Shown: one piece after another, positions 45,287-53,464 of the stretch
Layout: every line of letters starts with the position of its first letter
Position numbering within the stretch: the first letter of the stretch is position 1
Assembly (NCBI GenBank): GCA_005877615.1
Contig: VBOD01000107.1
Coordinates: forward strand, 1-53,464
Source of the DNA: Nitrospirota bacterium
GTDB taxonomy: Bacteria; Nitrospirota; Nitrospiria; Nitrospirales; NS-4
DNA: 53,464 bases
Reading direction: 5' to 3'
The notes under the pieces: generated by a model
What the model was told of the DNA's origin: nothing
Seen by the model: the letters and a program-made list of their open reading frames with translations, nothing else
Database searches by the model: none
Translations under genes and position numbers: made by a program

Positions 45287-46660
45287 GTGACCGCTCTCCA
45301 GCGAATCCTGTGCGGTGTGACCGTTGCCTCTCTGCTGGCCCTCATCCCTGCCGGGCAGCAGGCGATAGCCGGCCGTCTCACGGTCCAGGAATTCACCCTG
45401 GCCAACGGCCTCAAGGTGCTGCTCGTGGAAGAACACAAGGCCCCCGTCGTCACGGTCCAGATCTGGTACAAGGTCGGCTCCCGTAACGAAGTCATGGGAC
45501 GGGCCGGCCTCTCCCACATGCTGGAACACATGATGTTCAAGGGCACCCCCAAGTACGGGAAGGGCGAATTCTCCAAGATCATCGAAAAGAACGGGGGCAA
45601 TGACAACGCATTCACCAGCCAGGACTACACGGCCTATTTCGAAAACCTGGCCGCGGACAAGCTGGAGCTCACTCTCGAAATGGAGGCGGACCGGATGAAG
45701 GGGCTCCTCCTCGACGAAAAGGAGTTTCAGTTGGAGCGTGAGGTCGTCAAGGAAGAGCGCCGCCTGCGAGTCGAGGATGTCCCAACGGCGTATCTCGTCG
45801 AACAGATGGACGCCCAGGCCTTCATGGTTCATCCCTACCACTGGCCCGTCATCGGATGGTTCAACGACCTGGACGCGATGACCCGCGAAGACCTCAAGGT
45901 CTACTACGACAAATACTATGTCCCGAACAACGCAACCCTCGTGATCGTGGGCGCCGTCAAGGCCGAGACCGCCTTGCCCTTGATCGAGAAGTATTTCGAA
46001 GGCGTTCCCAAAGGCTCCCTGCCCCAGCCGCCGTCGATCGTCGAGCCGGAGCAAAAGGGCGAACGGCGGATCGTGGTGAAGCGCGAGGCGCAACTCCCCT
46101 TCATCTACTTCGGCTACAAGGTGCCCAACTTCAAGAGCCCGGACGTGCATGCCTTGGCTGTGCTGGAGAACATCCTCTCGACCGGCAAGAGCGCGCGCCT
46201 CTACGACGCGCTCGTGTACCGGAAAAAGCTGGCCTTGCAGGTGGGGGCCGGCTACAACGAATTGGCGGCGGACCCCGAGCTCTTCACCTTCTACGCGATG
46301 GTCAAGCCCGGCGTGAAGATCGCCGACGTGGAAAAGGCCGTGCTGGCGGAGATCGAACGGCTCAAGAAGGAGCCGCCGACGGAGAAGGAACTCCAGAAAG
46401 CCAAAAACCAGGTGGAGGCTCACTACCTCTTCGAGCAGGACTCCGTCTTCCGACAGGCCATGCTGCTGGGCACGGCCGAGACCGTCGGCGCAGGCTGGCA
46501 GTACATCGCCGACTATGTGAAGAGGCTCAGAGGAGTCACCAAAGAGGACGTCCAGCGGGTCGCCCGCCACTACCTGAATGAGGACACCCGCACCGTCGGC
46601 ATCCTCATTCCCCTGCCGCCCAAATCCAAAGGAGCCCCGGCGTCGGGAGGTGCCCGATGA
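45287..46660 (+). CDS. M16-family zinc peptidase (catalytic-type)
   Basis: GLSHMLEHMMFKGT contains HxxEH; downstream E in ...TLEMEADRMKGL. Confidence 0.94.
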   Translation: MTALQRILCGVTVASLLALIPAGQQAIAGRLTVQEFTLANGLKVLLVEEHKAPVVTVQIWYKVGSRNEVMGRAGLSHMLEHMMFKGTPKYGKGEFSKIIEKNGGNDNAFTSQDYTAYFENLAADKLELTLEMEADRMKGLLLDEKEFQLEREVVKEERRLRVEDVPTAYLVEQMDAQAFMVHPYHWPVIGWFNDLDAMTREDLKVYYDKYYVPNNATLVIVGAVKAETALPLIEKYFEGVPKGSLPQPPSIVEPEQKGERRIVVKREAQLPFIYFGYKVPNFKSPDVHALAVLENILSTGKSARLYDALVYRKKLALQVGAGYNELAADPELFTFYAMVKPGVKIADVEKAVLAEIERLKKEPPTEKELQKAKNQVEAHYLFEQDSVFRQAMLLGTAETVGAGWQYIADYVKRLRGVTKEDVQRVARHYLNEDTRTVGILIPLPPKSKGAPASGGAR

Positions 46661-48009
46661 TTCGCGCCACGTTCCTCATCGCAGCGCTCGCAGTCGGGAG
46701 CGTCCTGCCCGGTGCGGCCCACGCCGTCGGGATCAAACCGACTCGCGTGGTCACGGAGAATGGCATGACCGTGCTCATCGCGGACCGGCCCTCTCTCCCC
46801 ATCGTTACCGTGAACGTGCTCATCAAAGCCGGCTCGGTCTATGATCCGGACGCCAAGGCCGGCTTGTCCTACATGGTGGCCAGCACGCTCGACGAAGGCA
46901 CCACAACCCGCAGCGCGGTTCAAATCGCCGAGCAGATCGAGTTCATCGGAGGCGAGCTGTCGACCGAGGGCGGAGAAGACTCTGCGTCCGCGAAACTCCG
47001 GGTGCTGAAGAAGGACGCGGACCTCGGATTCACGCTTCTGGCCGACATCCTGATGAATCCCAAGTTCGACGCCAAGGAGGTCGCACGCGTTCGCGACGAG
47101 CTGGTGGGCTTCCTCCGGTCGGAGCAGGACGAACCGGGCACCATCGCCAGCAAAGCCTTCAACGAGATCGTGTTCAAGGGCCATCCCTACCGGCGGCCGG
47201 CCAACGGTGAGGAAAAGACCGTGACCAAGCTCGTCAGGCAGGACCTGCTCGCGTTCCACGACCGGTTCTACCGCCCGAACCGCGCCATCATGGCCATCGT
47301 CGGCGACCTCCGGGAGGCCGAGGCCATCGCTCTGGTCAAGAAGCACTTCGGCAAATGGGCGCCGAAAGAGCTTACGCTCCCGGCCTTCCCCGCCCCGGCA
47401 CCGTTGCCGAAGCCCATGCTCAAGCTGATCGACAAGGACCTCACGCAAGCGACCATCGTCCTGGGGCACGTCGGGATTGACCGGCGGAACCCGGATTTCT
47501 ACGCCGTGGCGGTGATGAACTACATCCTCGGCGGCGGCGGGTTCTCCTCGCGACTCGTGAACCGGATCCGCGACGAGCAGGGCCTGGCCTACGACGTGGA
47601 CAGCGTCTTCGAAGCGAATGTCATGCCGGGTCCTTTCGCCGTGCATGTGCAGACCCGGAATGCGGCGGCGAACCAGGCGCTTGCGAGCGTGTTCCAGGAA
47701 CTCAAGCGCATCCGGACCGACCCGGTCCGCGACCAAGAGCTGGCGGACGCCAAAGCCTACCTGATCGGGAGTTTCCCGCTGCGCATGGACACCAACGCGA
47801 AACTGGCCTCGCTGCTGAACCTCGTGGAACTGCACAGCCTCGGCCTGAGTTATTTCGACGATTATCCCAAGGCGATCGCGGCGGTGACGAACGAGGACGT
47901 GTTGCGGGTGGCCCGGAAATATCTCAACCCCGACCGCTACGCCCTGGTCGTCGTCGCCAAATTGGCCGAAGCCAAGATTGACACCAATGTCGTCTCCAAC
48001 GCGAAGTGA
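46657..48009 (+). CDS. M16-family protein lacking HxxEH (putatively non-catalytic partner)
   Basis: GLSYMVASTLDEGTTTRS at the HxxEH position; RRNPDFYAVAVMNYILGGGGFSSRL; 4-nt overlap with upstream gene. Confidence 0.92.
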   Translation: MIRATFLIAALAVGSVLPGAAHAVGIKPTRVVTENGMTVLIADRPSLPIVTVNVLIKAGSVYDPDAKAGLSYMVASTLDEGTTTRSAVQIAEQIEFIGGELSTEGGEDSASAKLRVLKKDADLGFTLLADILMNPKFDAKEVARVRDELVGFLRSEQDEPGTIASKAFNEIVFKGHPYRRPANGEEKTVTKLVRQDLLAFHDRFYRPNRAIMAIVGDLREAEAIALVKKHFGKWAPKELTLPAFPAPAPLPKPMLKLIDKDLTQATIVLGHVGIDRRNPDFYAVAVMNYILGGGGFSSRLVNRIRDEQGLAYDVDSVFEANVMPGPFAVHVQTRNAAANQALASVFQELKRIRTDPVRDQELADAKAYLIGSFPLRMDTNAKLASLLNLVELHSLGLSYFDDYPKAIAAVTNEDVLRVARKYLNPDRYALVVVAKLAEAKIDTNVVSNAK

Positions 48010-48817
48010 CGGCGGCACGGAGGCCCTTGACCGTCTCAGGACGATCATGGGCGACATGGGCTCTGTGCTCGTCGCGTTCTCCGGCGGCATCGACAGCACG
48101 CTCGTCCTGAAAGTGGCGCACGACGTGCTGGACGCGCGAGCCGTCGCAGTGACGGCGGTGTCGCCCACGTTCCCCGCGATTGAACTCGCCCTGTCCCAAA
48201 CAATCTGCAAGGAAATCGACGCCCGCCAGATCATCCACGAGACTGATCAGCTCCGTGACCCTGCGTTTGTCATGAACACCACCAGCAGGTGCTACCGGTG
48301 CAAGACGGACCTCTACTCGGCGCTGGTGCCCCTGGCCGCGCGGCTGGGGCTTGCCTATGTCGTGAACGGGGTGCAATGCGATGACCTGGGCGACGATCGC
48401 CCCGGCCTCCAGGCCGCGCGCGAGTCCAGCGTGCGGAGTCCCTTGGTGGAGGCCGCCATGGGCAAGGCAGCGGTCCGGAAGGCGGCGCGATTGCTGGGGC
48501 TGTCGAACTGGGACAAGCCTGCGGCCGCATGTCTCGCCTCGCGCATCGCCCGCGGGGAGACGATCACCGTGGAGCGGCTCAGACGGATCGAGGCCGCCGA
48601 GGAGTTCCTGCTACGCGAGGGCTTCCGTCAGGTTCGTGTGCGGGATCACGGCGGGAATGCACGGGTCGAGGTGGGGCAGGATGAACTCGTGCGGCTCTTC
48701 GAACCGATGATGCAAGACTTCATTACCAGTCGGCTCGCCGCACTGGGGTTCGCCACTGTGACGTTGGATCCTGCCGGCTACCGCCAAGGAAGCGCGAACA
48801 AGCCTCTCGTTCCGTAA
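47987..48817 (+). CDS. larE: LarE-type ATP-dependent sacrificial sulfur transferase
   Basis: PP-loop AFSGGIDSTLVLKVA; NTTSRCYRCKTDLY; DKPAAACLASRIARGE (conserved Cys). Confidence 0.93.
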   Translation: MSSPTRSDGGTEALDRLRTIMGDMGSVLVAFSGGIDSTLVLKVAHDVLDARAVAVTAVSPTFPAIELALSQTICKEIDARQIIHETDQLRDPAFVMNTTSRCYRCKTDLYSALVPLAARLGLAYVVNGVQCDDLGDDRPGLQAARESSVRSPLVEAAMGKAAVRKAARLLGLSNWDKPAAACLASRIARGETITVERLRRIEAAEEFLLREGFRQVRVRDHGGNARVEVGQDELVRLFEPMMQDFITSRLAALGFATVTLDPAGYRQGSANKPLVP

Positions 48818-48833
48818 GCAAGGGGACAACCCC

Positions 48834-49265
48834 TCAGGACTGTGGGTTGGTTTGCAGCAGCTCCCGCACTTTTCTGACAAAGGCCTCGATGGGGAAGGGC
48901 TTTTGGAGAAAGTTTGCCATGTCAGGATCCCGAAGCTTCTCGCGGACGATCTCAAGCGGGTAACCGGAGATGTAGAGCACTTTCATGTGCGGGCGCGAGG
49001 ATGTCACCATGGAGGCCAATTCGCGCCCGTTAATCCCGGGCATCATGACATCCGCGACCATCAAGTGGATGGGGCCTTCATGCCGTCTGGCCATCAGGAG
49101 AGCCTCGCTGTTGACACGGGCCTCCAAGACGGTGTACCCCTGCTGCTCGAGACTCTCACGAAGCAGAGCCCGGACCGACTCATCGTCGTCCACGAGCAGA
49201 ATGGTCTCCATACCCGGGTCGGCCTTTCGCGTGGTGCCACTCATAGGAGTCAATCTTACCGCCAC
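48834..49265 (-). CDS. Single-domain response regulator (receiver only)
   Basis: ILLVDDDESVRALLRESLEQQGY...LMVADVMMPGINGRELA...VLYISGYP; K in FLQKPFP. Confidence 0.94.
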   Translation of the reverse strand: MAVRLTPMSGTTRKADPGMETILLVDDDESVRALLRESLEQQGYTVLEARVNSEALLMARRHEGPIHLMVADVMMPGINGRELASMVTSSRPHMKVLYISGYPLEIVREKLRDPDMANFLQKPFPIEAFVRKVRELLQTNPQS

Positions 49266-49413
49266 GCGGGTTCCTGTGGAAGAGGTTATTTTACAGGCCT
49301 GGGGTGTGCCTTGTGCACTCCGGCAGTCAGAACTAGAATGAATGCCGCCTGAGGTCGCATGCTGTGAACCTTGAGCCCGCCAATGAAGACGGACGCCGCA
49401 AGAGGAGGAGACT

Positions 49414-49719
49414 ATGCCAATCTACGTGAGCCTGGTGAAGTTCACGCGGGAAGGGATCATGACGATGAAGGAACAGGGCATCGACCGGTCCGAGAAGGTG
49501 AAGAAGAACATTGAGGAGCTGGGCGGGAAACTAATCGCCGCCTATTATTGTCTCGGGGAATACGATGTGGTGGCCATCCTACAGTTCCCGGACAACAAGA
49601 CAGCCATGAAGGCGGCGGTCAAGAACGCCTCGCTCGGACACATCTCGATCACAACGATGCCGGCATTGCCAAGAGATGAATGGGCCACGCTGTTGCGTGA
49701 GGTCTGGAAGAAGAAATAG
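49414..49719 (+). CDS. GYD domain-containing protein
   Basis: MPIYVSLVKFTREGIMTMKEQGIDRSEKVKKNIEELGGKLIAAYYCLGEYDVVAILQFPDN; strong SD. Confidence 0.92.
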   Translation: MPIYVSLVKFTREGIMTMKEQGIDRSEKVKKNIEELGGKLIAAYYCLGEYDVVAILQFPDNKTAMKAAVKNASLGHISITTMPALPRDEWATLLREVWKKK

Positions 49720-49725
49720 GGCTGG

Positions 49726-50235
49726 TTAGCTTTTCTCGAAGTCCTTGGCGACCGCGGTGAGGGCCTCGTCGGCCAGTCTCTTATGGTCGGCGTCCGTCAG
49801 GCTTCGCTCGAGCACTCTCTCAGCGACGCGCAGGCCCAGTTCGCCGGCGTAGCGGCGCACCTCCTCCAGCGCCGTGCGGCGCTCCTGCTCGATCTCGCGG
49901 GCGGCATTCGCCTTAATCCGCTCCGCTTCGGCCGACATCCGGCGCTCGTTCTCTTCCATCATTTGCTGCGCCCGGACCTTGGCCTGGGCAATCATCTCCT
50001 CCGCCTCTTTTTGCGCGGACCTCATCTTGGCATCGTACTCGGCCATCCGCCGTTCGGCTTCCGCCCGCTGCCGCTCCGCCGCTTCGATGGTCTCGCGAAT
50101 TTTCCGCTCCCTGGCATCGAGGTTCTCCAGAATCCACGGAAAGGCATACTTGTAAAGGATGAGGAGCAGGATGCCAAAGGAGACCCACTCCCAGAAAAGC
50201 AGCGAGGAGAAGAACTGCGTGTCAAACTGCGGCAT
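49726..50235 (-). CDS. atpF: F0F1 ATP synthase subunit b
   Basis: N-terminal TM FFSSLLFWEWVSFGILLLILYKYAFPWI, long charged coiled coil; adjacent to atpE/atpB. Confidence 0.93.
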   Translation of the reverse strand: MPQFDTQFFSSLLFWEWVSFGILLLILYKYAFPWILENLDARERKIRETIEAAERQRAEAERRMAEYDAKMRSAQKEAEEMIAQAKVRAQQMMEENERRMSAEAERIKANAAREIEQERRTALEEVRRYAGELGLRVAERVLERSLTDADHKRLADEALTAVAKDFEKS

Positions 50236-50250
50236 GAGGACTTCGTCCTT

Positions 50251-50481
50251 TTATTTGCGCAGGCCCATGATGATGAAGGCAATCACAATCCCATAGAGTG
50301 CGATCGCTTCAACGAGCGCGAACCCGATCCACATATACTTGCCCACTCGGCCCTCCGCTTCCGGCTGGCGGGCCACCGCCTCGATCATCTTCCCGAAGAT
50401 GTACCCGATTCCCACACCGGCGCCGGCGAACCCGGCGGCCGCCAATCCCATTCCCAACAGTGCGGCCGATGCAGCGTCCAT
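50251..50481 (-). CDS. atpE: F0F1 ATP synthase subunit c
   Basis: GLAAAGFAGAGVGIGYIFGKMIEAVARQPE...GFALVEAIALYGIVIAFII. Confidence 0.96.
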   Translation of the reverse strand: MDAASAALLGMGLAAAGFAGAGVGIGYIFGKMIEAVARQPEAEGRVGKYMWIGFALVEAIALYGIVIAFIIMGLRK

Positions 50482-50515
50482 TCAGCGTTCTCCTTTCTCT
50501 CCGCGAGAGAGCCTG

Positions 50516-51409
50516 CTAGTGTGCGCCTTCAGCATGCCCGTGCAGGGTGATGGCATCGCCGAGGTATACACAGGTCAATATCGTAAAAATGTAAGCCTGA
50601 ATAAAGGCAATCCCGACTTCCAGGCCATTGATGGCGATGGAAAAGGCAAACGGGAGCCAACGGCTCCAGATCACGGTCAGGATAACTGGTATCAGAATGC
50701 ACATCCCGACAAGGCCCCACGTGCCTGTCGCAGCGATTACCCGACGCCGTCCCACAACCAATACAACCATGAGGATCAGGAGTCCGATTTTGACTGCCAG
50801 CGGGGCCGCTATCAAAGGAATTGAGACAACCATCCCAAAAAGGACAGCGAGAATCGTGTGCCCCGCCGTCATGTTGGCGAAGAGCCGGACCGCCAGTGAG
50901 AGCGGCCGCGCCAATTGGCTGACGAGTTCGATCGGCACCATGAGGGGAAGCAGCAACACGGGAGTCCCCGCCGGCATCAGGATCCCGAGAAACTTGATGC
51001 CGTGTAGCACGAACCCGACAACTATGCTCATGCTATACACGAACAACGCGAATGCTGCCGTGACAACGATCTGGCTGGTCACGGTGTACGAACCTGGGAT
51101 CAGCCCGAGGATGTTACAGAACAGAATGAACACGAACAGGGTCGCCACAAATGGAAAGAACTTCATACCTTTCTCACCCATCGTGTCCATGATCATATTC
51201 CTGATGAACTCCACCAAGATCTCGGCAAGGCTCTGCAGTCTCGTCGGGACGATCCGCTGCTGTCTGGCTGCAATGATCAGTAGGGAGGAGGCCAGGACGA
51301 TGATGATCCACATCATCACCACGGCTTTGTTTGGAGAAATATCCAGCCCGAACAGCGACAGCGACCCATAGGGGTGCAGTTCAAACGGGTGGAGGGGGTT
51401 GCTTTCCAT
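50516..51409 (-). CDS. atpB: F0F1 ATP synthase subunit a
   Basis: LVSQLARPLSLAVRLFANMTAGHTIL; multiple TM segments. Confidence 0.96.
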   Translation of the reverse strand: MESNPLHPFELHPYGSLSLFGLDISPNKAVVMMWIIIVLASSLLIIAARQQRIVPTRLQSLAEILVEFIRNMIMDTMGEKGMKFFPFVATLFVFILFCNILGLIPGSYTVTSQIVVTAAFALFVYSMSIVVGFVLHGIKFLGILMPAGTPVLLLPLMVPIELVSQLARPLSLAVRLFANMTAGHTILAVLFGMVVSIPLIAAPLAVKIGLLILMVVLVVGRRRVIAATGTWGLVGMCILIPVILTVIWSRWLPFAFSIAINGLEVGIAFIQAYIFTILTCVYLGDAITLHGHAEGAH

Positions 51410-51412
51410 CGC

Positions 51413-51622
51413 TCAAAGACGTGACGCAGTCCGATACACGTTCAATAGACCCGCCGACATACCCAGGAAGACACCAATGATGATCCCGAACGGACTGGAG
51501 CTGAAATACGAGTCGGCCAGGTACCCCAAGCCGCCGCCAACGATCAGGGCGGCCACCAGCTCGACGCCGATCCGTGCGGCGATCGCGAGGCCTTTCCGGA
51601 ACGCATCGGGCTCATCTGCCAT
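51413..51622 (-). CDS. AtpZ/AtpI-family F0F1 ATPase-associated protein
   Basis: GVELVAALIVGGGLGYLADSYFSSSPFGIIIGVFLGMSAGLLNVYR. Confidence 0.88.
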   Translation of the reverse strand: MADEPDAFRKGLAIAARIGVELVAALIVGGGLGYLADSYFSSSPFGIIIGVFLGMSAGLLNVYRTASRL

Positions 51623-51784
51623 ACAAATTGACAGCGCCTGCGGTTTCCAGCGGCGCCCTTATCGCCCGGTGAAAAATCGGGCGCCATCTAAACAGAATCG
51701 CTGAGGGAAGTCAAGGTTGCCGGATGCCTTGCTGGGGCCGTAACAGGTGGGTTAAGATGCCGCACACACCGAGGGCTCCTCACA

Positions 51785-53257
51785 GTGTTTCGAACCTCAC
51801 GCGAAACCTTCCTGAAGGCTTCCCCGCCCATCCCGCTGGCGACCGTCCTGCCGCTCCCGTCCTGCTCGACATTCGAGCTCTACCAACGCCTGGCTGGGGA
51901 CGGGCGCTGCCCCGTGCTGCTGGAGAGCGGCCAGGGACCCGGCGGTGTCGCCCCGGGACAGCGGTACTCGATCATCGGCGCTGATCCCGCGCTCCTGTTT
52001 CGCGGCACCGGGTCACACGTGGGCTGGTGCGCAAGAGGCGAGGAATGGATCATCCGTGCCGGGGATCCACTGGCGGCGCTTCGGGATCTGCTCACTCGCA
52101 TGGCCGTCCCCCGCCCTTCCGAGTTCCCTCCATTCTATGGCGGCGCCGTCGGCTATTTCGGCTATGACGTGGCCCGCTGGTTTGAGCGTCTCCCCCATCC
52201 TCCGCCCGATGACCTAGGTCTCCCAGATCTGGAGCTCGCCTTCCTCGACCTCGTGGCGGTCGTGGACCATCACCAGAAAGAGTTGTGGCTCATCTTCTGT
52301 CCCTTTGGGGAGCGCTTCATCAAGGAGTCGCGTGAGGAACTCTATGAAGAAGGGCAGGCTCGGCTGCTGGCGCTAGAGACCCGGCTGACAAGGTTGCGGC
52401 CCGTCTTGCCCGACACGAACCATCAGGTTGTGCCGCACGTGACGCCCGGCATGTCAGAGGCCGACTATACGGATCGGGTGCGACGGTGCCTCGACTACAT
52501 TGCAGCCGGAGACACCTATCAGGCCAATCTGTCCCATCGATTCGCCGTCGGTTTGGGTGGGCGGTCGCCGCGCTCCATCTACCGCCGCCTGCGTGAGATC
52601 AATCCCGCGCCCTTCGCCGCCTTGCTTGAACTGCCGGACGTCACGCTGGTCAGTTGCTCGCCGGAACGGCTCGTGCGGATCAGCGGGATCGAGGCGGAAA
52701 CCCGGCCGATCGCCGGCACCCGCCCGCGCGGCGCCTCCACGGACGAGGACCGCCTCCTGATCGAAGACCTGCTGATGAGCCCGAAAGAGCGAGCCGAGCA
52801 CATCATGCTCGTGGACCTGGAACGCAACGACCTGGGGCGCGTGTGTACCTTTGGCAGCGTCCGCGTGGATGAGTTCATGGTCATCGAGCGCTATTCGCAC
52901 GTGAGCCACATCGTGACCAACATCCGCGGCCGGCTCGCGCCAGGCAAGGACGCGCTGGACGTGCTCCGCGCGGTCTTCCCGGGGGGAACCGTGACGGGCG
53001 TGCCCAAGGTCCGCTGCATGGAGATCATCGACGAACTGGAGCCGGTCCGCCGCGGGCCTTACACCGGCTCCATCGGTTATCTCAGCCCGAGCGGTGACCT
53101 GGACCTGAATATCATCATCCGGACGTTGGTCATCGCAGGCGAGCGCGCCTACCTCCAGGTGGGCGCCGGCATCGTCGCGGACTCCGACCCGGCGCGTGAG
53201 TATCAGGAGACGTTGTACAAAGCTGAAGCGCTGCTGAAGGCCCTGAGAGAATCCTGA
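51785..53257 (+). CDS. Aminodeoxychorismate/anthranilate synthase component I family
   Basis: ETRPIAGTRPRG; MLVDLERNDLGRVC; GGTVTGVPKVRCMEIIDELEP; PYTGSIGYL. Confidence 0.92.
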   Translation: MFRTSRETFLKASPPIPLATVLPLPSCSTFELYQRLAGDGRCPVLLESGQGPGGVAPGQRYSIIGADPALLFRGTGSHVGWCARGEEWIIRAGDPLAALRDLLTRMAVPRPSEFPPFYGGAVGYFGYDVARWFERLPHPPPDDLGLPDLELAFLDLVAVVDHHQKELWLIFCPFGERFIKESREELYEEGQARLLALETRLTRLRPVLPDTNHQVVPHVTPGMSEADYTDRVRRCLDYIAAGDTYQANLSHRFAVGLGGRSPRSIYRRLREINPAPFAALLELPDVTLVSCSPERLVRISGIEAETRPIAGTRPRGASTDEDRLLIEDLLMSPKERAEHIMLVDLERNDLGRVCTFGSVRVDEFMVIERYSHVSHIVTNIRGRLAPGKDALDVLRAVFPGGTVTGVPKVRCMEIIDELEPVRRGPYTGSIGYLSPSGDLDLNIIIRTLVIAGERAYLQVGAGIVADSDPAREYQETLYKAEALLKALRES

Positions 53258-53260
53258 GCG

Positions 53261-53464
53261 ATGTGGATTTATCTGAATAACCGGTTCGTGTCGAAGGAGG
53301 AGGCGAAGATCTCGGTCTTCGATCACGGCTTCCTGTACGGCGACGGCGTCTTCGAGACCCTGCGGAGCTATGGAGGAAAGGTCTTCATGTTGAGCGAGCA
53401 CATCGCTCGCCTGGAACAGTCGGCGGCCCGCCTTCATATCCCCATGCCGGTCAAGCGCAGCCGG
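53261..53464 (+). CDS. Class IV PLP aminotransferase family (PabC/IlvE-like), truncated by window end
   Basis: MWIYLNNRFVSKEEAKISVFDHGFLYGDGVFETLRSYGGKVFMLSEHIARLEQSA. Confidence 0.92.
   Translation, partial: MWIYLNNRFVSKEEAKISVFDHGFLYGDGVFETLRSYGGKVFMLSEHIARLEQSAARLHIPMPVKRSR

Noticed and set aside
44768-46570. 600-aa minus-strand ORF opposite rlmN and the M16 gene
   Set aside because: Antisense shadow of clear coding sequence; no recognisable motif
46570-48234. 554-aa minus-strand ORF opposite the second M16 gene and larE
   Set aside because: Antisense shadow ORF, no domain features

Overview
GC-rich, gene-dense bacterial chromosomal window. Gene order and content suggest a Nitrospira-like organism, but this is inference and was not tested. 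Most of it is housekeeping: argC(partial)-argJ, rpsB-tsf-pyrH-frr-alr, mlaEFD, rny-ymdB-xseAB-tlyA, zapA, rlmN, M16 peptidases, larE, the F0 part of ATP synthase, and a pabB/trpE-like gene followed by a partial pabC/ilvE-like gene. There are no convincing tRNAs, rRNAs, CRISPR arrays, IS elements or prophage. The most unusual coding feature is at 9738-10598: an N-terminal J-domain (HPD motif), a Pro-rich linker and a C-terminal ERCC4/XPF-type nuclease domain in one ORF. It lies in a small island with REP-like palindromes (8663-8713, a half copy at 9688-9698, and 10656-10697). Other observations: a cluster of promoters whose -10 boxes sit so close to the start codon that leaderless mRNAs are predicted (11.3-14.0 kb); a tandem 45-nt hairpin repeat with compensatory stem changes in the 3' end of a pseudouridine synthase gene, with a related hairpin at the xseB/tlyA junction; and a structured intergenic region between zapA and rny with a good promoter (candidate ncRNA, possibly 6S-like). 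All calls come from reading the sequence and the supplied ORF track; no database searches were run.
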